Source: Grifola frondosa
Taxonomy: Eukaryota; Basidiomycota; Agaricomycetes; Polyporales; Grifolaceae
Direction: 5' to 3'
DNA: 64,000 nt
Assembly: GCA_001683735.1 (NCBI GenBank)
Contig: LUGG01000014.1
Span: 806,001-870,000, forward strand
Below the pieces are notes generated by a model. That model searched no databases. It was not told where the DNA came from and saw only the letters and a program-made list of their open reading frames with translations. The translations under genes and the position numbers were made by a program. Shown here in pieces: positions 49,550 to 61,585 of the stretch (position 1 is the first letter of the stretch; every line of letters begins with the position of its first letter).

Positions 49550-50507
49550 GTCAACAACGACATGTCAATTGCTCCTATCTCCTCGATTTTGGCTGACGAC
49601 TCGGGCTCCTTAGCAGTCTCTTTCTGCTTGCCCTTGTTGATGGCCTTCTTCTTCTTCTCTTCAACGAGCTTCTGTCCCACCAAGTGAATCAGCTCGTCGA
49701 TACTCATGTCGCGAATCGACTTTTCGCCGGGCTTCTTATCTGGACACGCATTTGCCAGATGGCCCACCTTGCCACATATGAAGCATGTGCCCTTTGCACG
49801 TGCTGCTCGTGATCAACATCCATTGTGTTGGGGTCACGGGCATGAGTCGGGGCAGGGTGAGATGAATTCTGCACATGAGGATGGTGGTAAGCAGTTGTCT
49901 TTGACTGCTGCAGAGACGACCCAGGGTGGGCGTACATGCCACGGGCTTGATCCACTCGTTGGGCCCATTCGAGGTACTTCTCCCATGTAGCCGGCTGTGT
50001 CTCATGGCCGGCAATTGCATCCCGAATCGATTGTTTGATTTGGGTTTGGAGGAGGGAGAGGAGAGTTTGCTGGTTGTGGCCGGACAATGGGGCCCATCGA
50101 CGGAAGTGTTTGGCATAAGACTGTACCGCTCCGTCATTGCGAAGATGCATCAGTGCCTGCTACGTGTCAAATTGTGAGTCGAGACGTCCGTATTGTCCAA
50201 GAAACTCTTCTTTAAATTTCTCCCATGAACTGACAGAAGCACCTTGGTTAAATTTGTCACTATAAGATGATGCCCAGTCTAGGGCTCCTTCCCTAAGCGA
50301 ACCGAGGACCAGCGCGATATGGTCTTTTGAATGCTCCACTTCGTAATAAACGAAGTACATCTCCCACGACTTCATCCATTGTTCTGCCGTTGTTTCTTTC
50401 GTGGACTTTGCAAAGGACGTGGGCAGCGAGAGCTTGGGTTTACATATAGTGCCCTTGCACAGCACGTTGGGCTCTTTCATAGTTGGGATGGGGACATCAA
50501 GCGACAT
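49531..50507 (-). pseudogene. Gypsy gag with CCHC zinc knuckle
   Basis: Begins at ATG 50507 (MSLDVPIPTMKEPNVLCKG) and carries a Gag capsid-like core (QWMKSWEMYFVYYEVEHSKD, LREGALDWASSY, then EEFLGQYGRLDSQFDT). A TAG at 50160-50162 breaks it; the core continues with QALMHLRNDGAVQSYAKHFR. The nucleocapsid knuckle CFICGKVGHLANAC (about 49745-49790) fits C-X2-C-X4-H-X4-C. A Lys/Glu-rich tail leads to the protease. Confidence 0.85.
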
Positions 50508-53140
50508 GGAGGAGAGAGTAAATGAGGTTGTGGGTCTGGGATTGGGGAGGCGGTGATACTCTCTTGCTGACTCCAACCTATAAAACAACAAATGTATATC
50601 CTATAGATCATAAAGTCAGTAGCAACGAGATTTGACGCGAATGGGCTCTCGATTTCTCACAGAGGTCCCTTGCGCTGGTTTGTGTGATTGATTATACTCG
50701 CAATTCGCAAGTAGATTACGTATCGCTGAATACTTGGAGAACGTAGAACAATACGAAGGAATGGCTTAACAGTTTTTATCTCTTCTCATGCTTAACGTGT
50801 ACCGCAACTAAGGGGTTTTGCGGTCGTAGTTTTGCAGTCACAGTTTGTACGAAAGTGTACACGTATAGTCGCAAGTTCGCAGTCACAGAATCGCAGTGAG
50901 AGGAGAGCTTTAGTGAAGAGTAGCTGCAATCGCAAGTGAAACCGACGATTTTGAACTCTGTACTTGTGGGGGAAACTCGTGTCTGATTCGTACCGTACTA
51001 TACATGAGTTTATATGAATTATGCTATGCATCTGAAATGTGAAATGATTGCGAGGAATGTGGTAAGTCTATCGCAACTATATCGCGGCGAGCATATCCTG
51101 TGAAATATCGTAAACTAGTAGGGAAAGGATCAGCCACAATGTCAATAATGAAATGCGGTACAAGTAAATCATGACAGCCCAGGGAAACAGTAACACAGGA
51201 ATTATGGTGGCTGAATACTAAACTTGCTATGTTTAGATATGCACTGCACCGGTATGCGAATGATGCGGACGTATGCGTGGGTAAACATGCAGTCTTCTCG
51301 GGGCGTCTAGAGGAAGTGTGATACATCATGTTTCAGATGCGGACTGGTACGCACCTAAGAACAATAGTGGCTGCGATATGATGACACTTCGATGATGCGT
51401 GGCTGCGATGCATGTCTAAAGCATTCGCAAGGGTCCGGGAACTCCCAACGACATATTATTGTTAAGATGTGAGGTTAATCGGTCCGATCGCAACACGTGT
51501 GTGCCGCGAAGACAAGAACCACGCTATTTCTGGACCACAAATAGCTTCTTCGTGTTGTGTGATGCGCCAATATTGCGAATGTGGCCCTCTTCATATCATC
51601 TCTGTGTTGCGCAAGAATAAGCAATAAAATCGCGAAGATATTGGGTGCGTATCGTGTGCGTATCAGCAGACTGGTAAGAACCGGTGGGGCTTGAACGTTT
51701 GGATGTATGAGAGCATGGCCTTTCTCGGGACGGAGGGTGTTCAAGAGCGAGACATCGAGCCCTGAGGCTCTTGATTGACTCTCTCAATGAAGCGATGTCG
51801 TCCCGGAGTTCCTGGGTGACCTGGTCAGCTTGAAGGGCCTTCGCCTCAGCTTTCGATGCTCTGTCTGCCAGAGTGACTACGTCCGTGATACAGCTCTTGT
51901 TCTCGTTCTCGAGGCCATTCACTCGTCCCACTTGGGTGTTCACCGATCTGCTTAGTGAGATCGAGTCTTCCTCGAGTTCCGTGATACGACGGGTATGATC
52001 GGTCAGGCCCTCCCTGAGAAGGTTTGTCACCACCCTGGTCACGAATGCTTCGAGTGTTCCTATTGGGCCTGAGTCTGTGGAGGAGGAGAAATGGCTGTGG
52101 TTTTCGTGGTGTCCACGGATTCTCGGATGGCCCGGCTACATCCATGAGGCTCATCTGGATTGGTGGCAGCTGGGGTTGTGGGCTGAAAATTTGCTGTTGT
52201 GGGGAGTTCTAGCAACTCATATACATACCTCAGTGTAGGTTCGGAGGAGGTAGTAGAAGAGTCCAATGATGCAAAGGATTGAGATGAGGTGACGACAGTT
52301 TGGGTAATGATGAGAACAATCACGGGGTTGGACATGAGTCACAATAAAAGTTCTTTTTCTCAGGCGCATGGAGAGAATACAATTGGACACGATACAAGGG
52401 CCTCGCCATTCCCACCCTACAGCCAGAATTTCTTGCAGTACTGCACGTTCATCTCGAAAGACATTTCGCAAGTCTGAGGTTTCATCACCGAATTGAACAC
52501 GCTATCGTGGCGTGGTAAATCTGACGAAAGGCGAAATGGAAATGAATTAAGTCGAAAATTTCCCACAAGGGGAGGGACGGTTGTCGTCGAGGTAGAGAAA
52601 CACCTTCTCCAGGTAGACGGAGAGGAGGTGGAGGGTAAGGCATGCGTCGTACGGGATGCTGCGGGCCGACTGGTGGTAACGGAGGTCGTCGATGCGCTCG
52701 CGTCACGTCAGAAGCTGAACTGGTCGAGTCCTACTACGACGAGGACTGCAAGGGAGAACCCTTGTATGCATGTGCCATTAGCAACGGGGAGAGTGGTGGC
52801 GATGAACTCCTGGGACTTCCATTATTCTCAGTGTCGACGTAGAAGCGTGGGTCTCTTCAAAATGCTCAACACTTCGACTTCGAGCACGGCATCCACGGCG
52901 TTCCGGGCGATTTCGGTGGAAACTCATTCCTAGCTTCTTGGAGGGATGGCGAGGGAAGGCGGGCACTTCTCCTATGAAGTGCGCAGCCCTTGCGATGATG
53001 GCAGCTGTGTCGTCTTCTGTGATAAGCTCGGATCCCTCGACGGGTCGTTGTGCGCAATGACGGTGACCCAACCGCCCTCCTGGTAACGAGTAATGGAAGT
53101 CACTAAACCAGGTGGAAGGCCGTCAAAAGCTCATTCAAAC
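50508..53140 (-). other. 2.6-kb leader between 5' LTR and gag, with coiled-coil ORF
   Basis: Far longer than a normal primer site and leader. On the minus strand, 52335-51596 reads a Ser/Thr/Pro-rich segment (GCSRAIRESVDTTKT near 52140) and then a 148-codon frame (51596-52042) with a strong coiled coil (RITELEEDSISLSRSVN, KALQADQVTQELRDDIASLR), joined by one frame change near 52040. A GC-richer stretch, 52490-53070, has no recognised product. Either an extra ORF of this family or host or foreign DNA captured by the element. Confidence 0.45.
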
Positions 53141-53469
53141 TGTAACAAATAACCCAAAACTGTGACTAGTAGGCTTACTATCCGTGCGGGCGTTCATATG
53201 ACAATTCGGTAAGTGAAAGCTGGTAACAAAAGCGTAGTTTCAACAAATTGAACGAGCTGACTTCCAGTAACAAAACCAGTCCTAAATAGCAAAATCTGTT
53301 TGCGTATGTATGGTTACTATCCACAATACTGCCTTACTCATCCGCTCACCAATCAGTGTCATCAACATGACACTCGTTCCTCTACCTATCACCTGATCTC
53401 GCAGGTGATCAATGTGACGCGTCCCAGCGTCTACTGGGCGTCTATGTCCAAATTGGGAAATTTGTTACA
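53141..53469 (-). repeat. 5' LTR of the Gypsy element (329 bp)
   Basis: Starts TGTAACAAATAACCC and ends GTTACA; collinear with 45194-45595 except for the 66-bp duplication and several one-base gaps. It shares near-identical central blocks such as ATGACAC...GTTCCTCTACCTATCA and GTGATCAATG[CT]GACGCG. Promoter motifs were not resolved. Confidence 0.88.
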
Positions 53470-53474
53470 AAGCT
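53470..53474 (+). repeat. Target-site duplication, right (AAGCT)
   Basis: Exact copy of the five bases at 45189-45193, directly after the terminal CA of the LTR. Confidence 0.85.
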
Positions 53475-55050
53475 CCACTAACCTATCAATTCTGGTCATG
53501 AGACACCTCTGGGGGACCCTCAGCCAATACAAACATTCATATTTATGAGGAGTAGGTATCACTGTGGTGATGGTGCCCTTCATTGTGAAATTAGTGAGTT
53601 TAGTAGTATACTCTTATAATATTTGCCAGGCTGATACACTCACTTTCAGGTTATCCATGTCCATCATGCTTCCAATACAAGTCCCCTCCACTGACTCATC
53701 TGAACCTTCTCGCAAAATGCCTCACCCATCAATCCAAGCTGTAAATACAGTGGAGTCCTTATTTGCTACTGATGAAGAGCTGGAGCCTTCACAACTGCAA
53801 TATTTATTTTCCTCCCCCCCAAAATTGTCACAAGTTGGATAACAAATGTTGCACCTCAGTTTGTTCATTTTTTATTGAATTTCCACTCTTCTAGACTTAC
53901 AGGGCTTTATTTCAAGGCACTTAACACTACAAGGGGTCTTGTTGTGAAAGTTGCATATGAATACAGGGAGGTTGGAATCTGGTCGGATAAGTCCAGAGTG
54001 GTAGCATACATGTAAAATATGTAGCTGAGAGAATGAGACCTAGCAGTAGCTGCCAAGATCTGTAGTGGAGTACAAGAGATGGTGGTCACACGTAGCGTGA
54101 ATGTCGAGTTGTCGAAATAGTACACTTCAGCAAGATAATTGGGATATGCACTTCAGTAGAGCCTGAGGGGTGTTGCACTTCAACAGAGCCCTTTCTTACA
54201 GAAATATAGAATGTTGAGTCAAGAGAAAATGATTTTCAGTGGGAATGAGTGAACTGGGGGGATACAAGACACTGTTGAAATCAGGCCTGTTACACACAAA
54301 CTCCTGTCGCAACCTCTGTCAGGCACATATGTTGTTATCGATATCTACAATGAGTATCTAAGAGCCTTGCTGAAAAAGACATGGTGCATCAGGGTCAGTC
54401 AGCCTCACACAATGGAGTCGGTCAACAAGCAGTGCAGCACAGAGCCCTATTTACATGCACAATGGCCGCCCCAAACCAAATGGGGATATGCACACATCTA
54501 TTGTCAGTCCCATTGCATTCAGCATCCCTAAACTGTCAGCTACCCAAGAATATGGAGAGAAAAGGAATAGTGAAGCAAGACAAAATGCAGTAAAACATAC
54601 TAATAAGATCCTGAATATATCTTTTAACTGAATGTCCACTCCTGCTAACATCTTTACATATCTGTCATGTGTGCATTTCATTGCCAGTGAGTTCTTGAGG
54701 CCATGTGGCCATCTACCTGTGAAGTCTCATATTTTGAGATATCGTTGTTGAGAGAATATAGTGTGAGCTACTGATAGTTTGAGCGTAAATGTTGAGAGTG
54801 TTGAATAGAAAGGATATGAAAGTCCGAGTCCAAAATGGGCATATCGTGTGAATCTACCAGTGTCATTTCTGGCACTACCACATCATGCCCCCGAAGCATC
54901 AGAAAAGAATCATTTTACTTATATTGTACATACAAAGCATGTATCTACATGTCCTTGACATATTTAAACATATCTAAATCAATGTAATGGTTGTACATAA
55001 AATTAAAATCCTCATCAAGGATCTGCTCACTAATCAAGGCAGAGTGGATA
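53475..55050. other. AT-rich, CpG-poor, no recognised feature
   Basis: Only short open frames (longest 92 codons at 53564-53842). TG and CA dinucleotides are abundant and CG rare. Probably decayed transposon sequence beyond recognition. Confidence 0.4.
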
Positions 55051-55299
55051 GGATCAGGGCCAAAATGAGACATGAGATGACATGGACATATGTAGTAATG
55101 CATCAGTGCTGATCACTGTGAAAGTGTGAACATGGTTTCGAGTCAAATGGACCATCAGATAACATTCAAACATTGCATTGGGGCCATACAAAGGCTGGAG
55201 CCAGTGAATATAGATGAGCAGGTGAAAGAAGGAGCTGAGGTGAGCAGGGAGATGAAATATGACCTGAATTTGAGCCAGGTGCAACCTACAATATCACAT

Positions 55300-56104
55300 T
55301 ACTTAGTATGTATTTTGAATTGTCTGAGAGAAGTACAAAAATATACCTGCAAAACCTTCCTCCCTGTGAAACTTGTCACAGTCTTCAACAATGAGAGCAG
55401 TGTCAAAAAATGCAGGTGTAGATTGATGTATCCCTTGCCATCGTTTGGCAGCAAATGTGTTGGGCAAGGAATGCAGTAAGAGCCTGAATGAAGTGTGTTG
55501 CACCATAATGTGATTCAAGGGTGAAGATCGAGAGTTGAGAATAAGTGGGTTTTTACATGACTTGGTATGCATGTGTGACATTTGAGTCCACTAGCACCTT
55601 CAGTGTCTTCACCTCCTCATCAGCATCCTTGCTGTCCTTGTTGTCACTCTTATTTTCATCCTTCTTGCTGGTATCTCCATCTCCCAATCCTTCATCTCCT
55701 AGCTGATTGCCCCAACTACTCACTCACCTGAGATATCCTGATCACAACTCGATCACTTTCTGGCACTGCAGCCACAGCATCATTTGGGCATAATGTTTGT
55801 GATGATTGCTAGCATTTTAAGCATTCTTTGCATAGTCAATATGAAGGTGCTCTGAGGTTTCTGTGTTGAAGCCATCAAGACATCCAAGGGATTGGACAAC
55901 ATTCATGTAGTGAAGCATCGAGTGGAATTTCAGAATGTTGAAGTGGTCATGAATGGTGAGCTCCTTGAAGATGCCTTTGTGCTGATGAATTTCTTCCCAG
56001 GCACTGTGCATCCATGTGAGTGTCACCTCAGTATGGACATGATACTGGGCATAGTAGATGAAGTTAATCATAGCATGCCCCACCTTCAATGCATGATTGA
56101 CTAA
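55300..56104 (-). pseudogene. Plavaka-type (CACTA) transposase C-terminal relic
   Basis: Minus-strand reading gives a block I recognise from Agaricomycete Plavaka transposases: INFIYYAQYHVHTEVTL, HFNILKFHSMLHYMNVVQSL, then GFNTETSEHLHIDYAKNA. A TAA stop interrupts it near 55822, followed by NHHKHYAQMMLWLQCQKVIE and, after a Lys/Asp-rich stretch, FTLESHYGATHFIQALTAFL near 55450-55530. Stops and shifts show it is dead. The lower boundary is approximate. It is fused at its 5' end to the KDZ relic with no stop between. Confidence 0.7.
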
Positions 56105-58372
56105 CCTGATATTCAGTGGGGCATCCTCCCAATCATCCAGTAGATTCTTATCTGGATGTGGGCATGTGGGACAATCAATAGCTAGCTCACTGAATGCAGT
56201 AGCATCAACACTAGTGGAATCATGCCCACATCTAGCATGCTTCAACATCTTGAGGTGTCATCATACTTACATAACATGTGTTAGCTGCTTGGAATGATTC
56301 TGAAAATACATATTAAGCCATCAAGCTGATCAACATAGGAGATAAGCTTACCTTTACAATCATTATGCCAGTATTATCAGTGACCCTCTGGAGCATCTGG
56401 AAGAAGTTGTACACATTGGTCTTGCTATGCAGGTTGAGTTCGTGAAAGAAGAAAAGCAATGTGAATGGAAATACAGTTGCAGGCCAGTTTGTAGCCACTG
56501 GGAACCAGCCAATGCACATAAGTTGAACTCATTGATGTAAAAAGCCATCCGTGGGTCTTCACACTGACAGAAGCAAATTCTGACAGTGTGGATGTCAGAT
56601 AAATCAACCACAGTTATGTCATGTTGATAAGACTCGAATGTGACCCAAACTAAAACCTATAATAAACAACACACACACACTTTGTATGCACAAAGGTCAT
56701 AGCATGGATTGGAAGTTACGAGGTAAGTCGCAAGTGGACCTAATGGCTTCTCATCTTGATTCGTGATGGTGTGAGGCCAAATGCGAGGCTCACACAAACT
56801 TCTCATGCTTCTTGAAAATGCAGTCGCAGTACTCGGGGAATGGAGTCACAGTTGCAGTGGAAAATGCAGTCATAGTAAAGAAGCCCAGTGGGAAACTCGC
56901 GAGATAACTCGAAATAAATGCAGTGTGAGATGAGTGCGAAATGCAAAGGTGATCATGATGAGTTGCAGCGCAGGAACTGAGCTCTGAACTCGAGGGGGGA
57001 AAACTTGTCTGAATTTGATAAAGTAGGTACAGGGTATTTATCAATGAATCTGAGTCGAAACATGTGAAAATGACCATGGACAGTGCTCGGAAGCACGAAG
57101 TAGGCATAACCAAAAATGTAAAGAAAAGAACGATGGTACGACGAGTGAAGGGATGCAAATTGGGACATATTGAAGAGGTAGGGGAGGGCCAAATGTGTAC
57201 AAGTATATACAAAACATAATGACTGTGGCTGAACCACTAGGCCTGCCTTATTTGGAGGAAAAGGATCATGATACCCTTAGGAGTTGCAGCATAAATCTGA
57301 TTGCCAGTACAATCTTGCCCTGACCATGTGAACATGTCTGAAATGGGCTCAAGTTCATCATGCTATTTCGAAATGATGCTGAAAGGGCCCATTTTATCAT
57401 ATGATGTTGTCCTCATCTGAGCTGATTGGGCCATCCGATCATATTGTCCTGACAGTCTGGCTCAGGGAATCTCCTGATGTGCGACTTGTGCATGTGCCAA
57501 TGTGAAGATACTCCATAGTGCAGGAAGTCCTTGACCTGATTAGGGAACTTGATCCCAATCAAACTCATGATAGGTGGGCTGTGTGGTTGGTTCGCAGTCA
57601 CTCTGCCGTGATTGCAAAAAGAATCAGAGGGTCACAATCATCACGTGCATATCAGCATTTAATATCAGGACAAGGACACACTCTGTTATGATGGCCGAGC
57701 TGAACCACAACACCGAGGTCCACAAAAGAAGCAGCCAAGAAATATTGGGAGTTTCATTTCTAAGAATTCACATTAGCAAAGATTGGGTTGAAAGAATGAG
57801 ACACATACTTCAATATGATGAAGTGGAAGATTTTGATGAGACTTCACAAGACATGATGTGCATGCTAATTGCCATCCTGTGCAGCTCAAGCAGTGATAAT
57901 GCATGTCCCTGACAACTTCACAGTGTGCACAAGCCTGTTCTTCAGACCCATCACAATCATTGATCCCATCCCACTGCAGCAACTCATCGAGGAAAGCTTG
58001 TCGAAAATGTAATCACTCACAGATCTTGGCCTTTTTGAGTAAGTTAGAAAATACATAAAGTATTCATATGAAACAACTTACTGCTCCTTGTTGATCTGGC
58101 CTAGCCCATTTAGCACTTGGTTTCACAGAAGGTCCTTCAGCGCTGGCAAGATTGACAGACTCAGGACCAGAAAACTGAGGTGATGGTAGTTGCAGCTGGA
58201 CCTTTCTGATGGTAGGAGTTTTGGTAATTATGCATTGCTGGCCTAGTCAACCATCTGAAAGCTGGTAGACTGTGATGTTCTGAGTATCAGAAGTGTCTTG
58301 TGGAATGATGTTAAACTTGGGCCATTTTACATGGTGAAAGCTTTCCTTGGTTTTGCATTTAGAAGCCATATG
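56105..58372 (-). pseudogene. KDZ transposon relic (CxC2 cysteine-cluster transposase N-terminal half)
   Basis: Segments appear in the order of KDZ (Kyakuja-Dileera-Zisupton) proteins. A start near 58372 reads MASKCKTKESFHHVKWPKFN. The CxC2-like cysteine cluster (58020-57830) contains CAHCEVVRDMHYHCLSC and LACTSCLVKSHQNLPLHHIE. After an interruption come VDLSDIHTVRICFCQCED (about 56560-56600), FFHELNLHSKTNVYNFFQML with RVTDNTGI, then HARCGHDS and CPTCPHPDKNLLDDWEDAP (about 56110-56190). Several stops and a ~600-bp unrelated segment (56640-57240) break it. The catalytic C-terminal half is absent; Plavaka sequence follows instead. Confidence 0.75.
56640..57240. repeat. Segment inside KDZ relic resembling Gypsy leader sequence
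   Basis: This stretch contains CTCTGAACTCGAGGGGGGAAAACTTGTCTGA-like sequence (about 56980-57010) similar to TTTGAACTCTGTACTTGTGGGGGAAACTCGTGTCTGA in the Gypsy leader (about 50949-50984). Neighbouring GCAGTCGCAG / GTCACAGTTGCAG motifs also recur. It may be an LTR-element fragment nested in the KDZ copy. Similarity is partial; an alignment is required. Confidence 0.3.
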
Positions 58373-60050
58373 ACAGATCTTGATGAATCAGAGGAATGAA
58401 GGTAGAAGAGACTGACTGAGGTTGGGATGAAGATAGAAGAAACTAAAAAGGTGAATCAAAAAGAAGTTGAGTTGAAGTTGTTGCACCCGATATTGATGCC
58501 CTGTGCACAACTTCACAAACCAGCTTGCCCAACTTAGTATGTCACAGTCACATCTGCCTCAGTATACATGTAATTAGTACTGCAGCTATAGTATTCAATG
58601 TACCTTATGTATATCCAAAACTTGACCATGTAAATACAATACATATATATTTTCTTCTGCTCTTATCCTGTTGCAGATATTTAAATGGTCTTCCATGTTC
58701 ATGGCCCAAGCTTGAACTTTATGACCTTCAAGCTTCAGCTTTGGCATTCAGTGTTCAGCATTCAGCATTTACTGTTAGGTATGATCTGGACAAACCAGCA
58801 CCTTCTTAATCTTAGCAGCAAGATCAGACATTGAAACACAGGTTTGGTGAGTGGGAGTATATTACGATTCAGCATATGTGAAGATAAGCATAGCAACTAT
58901 AATGAAAACAGACAAAAAAAAAACCACCAAATGCTAATTTAGAACCCTGACATGACTCTTTGCCTTGAACAATGTGTATTTTGCAATGGCTTCCAAACGA
59001 CTGCAGTAATCTTTATACACAAAGTGAGAAATGCGAATTACATACATTGCAACCTTTGACCTTTGTCCTGTCAGAAAAACTGAGTGGTACATTAATGAAT
59101 ATCTTATCAATCTTTCATGATGCCTATTTTCTGATCTGTGGTTACAACATGCCAGCCACCTCATATGAGTTAGATTGAGTGCATTAATTTTCTCAATTAT
59201 AAGACAAATCAGTAAATAGTAAAGTATGTAATCTCATTATAGAAGACTTACAATTGTCAATGGGGAGACCACGAGCAAAAAGAGCCATTTTATTGGCAGG
59301 GCATGCTTCATCATCAGGGCATGCTTCATCAGCAGGGCGAGCTGCATTGGGACCAAGCAGCATCTAATCTGGTGTGTCACTGTCCCCAAAAACAATTGTG
59401 CACATTTGCAAGATCAGAGCCCAGATATTGTTTACAGAGATGCATCTGTTGACAACAAGTGTCTCAGTTATCAGTATGCTGAAATCATTGAGAATTGTTG
59501 TGGATATGGTTGCATTGTCTGTGCTGTCTAGTAGGGTGCTGTAATGGCAGGTGATCATTGTGAACTTGCCTATTGTTCACGATAATGTTTACAATGATGC
59601 CGGGATCACCATGGACATTCTTGGTCATTGGACATTGAGATTACCTGGCTTCAGTCAAATAGGGATCAGGACTTCTACCATTGAAGGTCGTGTACTCTAA
59701 GATTGCATCCAGAGGAGTGGGAGGATGTTCAGAGATGAAATGCAATGAGTGCACCAGAAAATGAGGTGAGCACAGATCAGACAGCATCAAGTGGTCAAGA
59801 TTGGGCAAGTTGGGCCCATGAGGACTGCTAACAGCTGAAGGTAATGCATGATGCATGACTATTGGGCTAACTGGGTGATGACTGGAAAGCATAACTATGA
59901 AGGAGTGAGTTTTTGATTTAATATACAAAAGACAAAGATTTTATTACTGGGGGAGGAATGATGGCAGTCTCTTTGGCAGCTGATTGCAAAATGGGTGTCA
60001 AATTACTTTGGTGCTATGCAAAAGCTGTCACAGATGAATCTACTCCTACA
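58373..60050. other. Decayed repeat-like sequence, no recognised gene
   Basis: CpG-poor, with short open frames only. Includes the A11 run at about 58914-58924. Longest frame, minus strand 59641-59928, has no recognisable domain. Confidence 0.4.
59296..59340 (+). repeat. 18-bp minisatellite, about 2.5 copies
   Basis: Unit GCAGGGCATGCTTCATCA is repeated in tandem with one substitution and a partial third copy (GCAGGGCGAGC). Confidence 0.7.
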
Positions 60051-60064
60051 GACATGGTGAACAG

Positions 60065-60450
60065 GCCTTCACTCAGTCCAAGCTGTCCTATGACATTTTC
60101 ACCAGACTGAGGGTAGCGAAAGAGCTCCACGTCAACTTTGAAGTGGTCAAGCTGTCATGCAAAGCTAAGAAGAACCTGCTAATATGGTACCATATTGGTG
60201 CAAGCAAGCAGCTCAAATGACTCAACAATGCACCAACGAGCATGTGCCTCCAAGAAGTTCATCATATAAAGACAGTTGGGGACCTGCTAAAGCTCCTTAA
60301 ATGAGAGTATGACACTACTACTACCCCAAAGTACTCCCAGCGATGTGACTATCTGGACAAGATGTTCTTTGCAATTAACCATGCACTCCACCTGCACACT
60401 GCAAGCACTGTTCTTCAAATTTTGTCCAGCATTAGTAGGGCTAGCCTAAA
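60065..60450 (+). pseudogene. Transposon ORF relic, retroelement-associated pattern
   Basis: Plus-strand reading gives FTRLRVAKELHVNFEVVKLS, NLLIWYHIGASKQLK, a stop, then LNNAPTSMCLQEVHHIKTVG with DLLKLLK, and another stop. The pattern (WYHIGA...CL...H.IKTVGDLL) resembles a segment I recall next to RNase-H-like regions of multi-copy retroelement ORFs in Agaricomycetes. In-frame TGA stops show decay. The family name is uncertain. Confidence 0.35.
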
Positions 60451-60922
60451 ATGGAGTATGAGGGACACACCTTAGTAGATGACATCAGTCATTGCAGAAT
60501 ATCCATCTGATGGGGTTGCTGGTCTATAGCTGGGACCACCACATCAAATCAAACCTGCTACAAGATAAAAAGTGGAGTGCAAGCATAAACCTTGATGGTG
60601 AGATCCCAGCCTCCATGCCATCCTGGATATGGCTGGTTAGGCATTGTAAGTGTGCTGTGACGAAAAACAAAGAGCACAGCTCACAATGTTATTTATGAGG
60701 AACAACAGGGAGATATCTCCATGAAACATGTCGAGCGCAAGTGGGTGTACTCTCCCATGTCTATGAACTTGTCATTGCACATCAAGGACAGCATGGGCAT
60801 CAAGGATGCATTGACAGATAGCTCAACAGCCCTGCATCAATTCCCAGGTCACAGCTTTGCAACCTCTTTTATTGTAGTGTATCGTGTCTGATAATTGAAG
60901 TCAGTAGTGTGCAAGCCCCGAT

Positions 60923-60930
60923 GTGATAGA
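60923..60930 (+). repeat. Target-site duplication GTGATAGA, left
   Basis: Exact 8-bp match to 61586-61593; 8 bp is diagnostic of hAT insertions. Confidence 0.85.
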
Positions 60931-61585
60931 TAGTGTTGCAGGGTCCTGTCCTAGGACTGACCCTAGGACTGAGGACCAAGAAGGACTAGACTGACAAGGA
61001 CTGGACTGCAACCCAGTATTTTTGCAGTCCAGTCTTGGTCCTGGTCCTCAGTCCTCATATTTTCGAAAATCTCAGAGGACTGCAGAAGACTGGTCAGAAC
61101 TGGCCCTAAAGAGTCAGTCCATGACCAATCCTGACCAGTTTTATAAGCCATTCTAGTATGGTAAGCCCAGCTTTGCTTATGGTAGCTAGGTTTCATGCCT
61201 ATTCCCAATTTGGTCAGACACTTACCTTTTTTGTATCTCTATTTCTTTTTACTATTGTTTGTGTCTACACACATTTTTCCCTGATAAAATGAGTAGTTAC
61301 ATGTTGACTCCCTCTCAGATGTATAGTAGAGTATGTCTAGATATGATATATGTATATACAAGCAGTTCTTGGATGAAAATAATAAAATTATTTCAAGATA
61401 TCAATCCTCAGACCTGGTCCTGACCAGTTGTGACTGGTCTCGAGACTGCAGTCCTTCCATGGTCCTTGGAGGACTGCAGTCTCAGTCCGATCCTACTAAA
61501 TTTGAGGTGGTCCAGTCCCAGTCCCAGTCCCCGGTCCCGACTTTTTTGGGCAAAGGACTGGACCGGACTGGACCCTGCAACACTA
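60931..61585. mobile_element. Non-autonomous hAT element (655 bp MITE-like)
   Basis: Perfect 16-bp terminal inverted repeats: TAGTGTTGCAGGGTCC at 60931 and its reverse complement ending at 61585. They are flanked by the exact 8-bp duplication GTGATAGA. TAGTG-type ends and 8-bp duplications are hAT hallmarks. Both subterminal zones (60945-61135 and 61405-61575) are packed with GGACTG/CAGTCC and GGTCCTG motifs in both orientations, probable transposase-binding sites that also make long hairpins. The centre is AT-rich and encodes nothing. It must be moved by a transposase from elsewhere. Perfect ends and duplications suggest a recent insertion relative to its surroundings. Confidence 0.85.

Larger units (their letters stand above)
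45194..53469 (-). mobile_element. Ty3/Gypsy chromovirus retrotransposon, decayed
   Basis: An 8.28-kb LTR retrotransposon on the minus strand. It is bounded by LTRs starting TGTAAC and ending GTTACA and flanked by the 5-bp duplication AAGCT. Internal order on the minus strand is an unusual 2.5-kb leader, gag with CCHC knuckle, aspartic protease, reverse transcriptase, RNase H, integrase and chromodomain, the arrangement of fungal chromoviruses. Coding is broken by several stops and shifts. At least three stops are TGA at positions where the conserved residue would be coded CGA, consistent with CpG methylation decay. It is not autonomous as sequenced. Confidence 0.9.

Noticed and set aside
56660..56685. 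ACACACAC microsatellite as a possible recombination site
   Set aside because: Only about six dinucleotide units; nothing beyond a simple repeat.
56790..57212. 140-codon minus-strand hydrophobic frame
   Set aside because: Ser/Phe/Cys-rich low-complexity product lying in the non-coding insert inside the KDZ relic.
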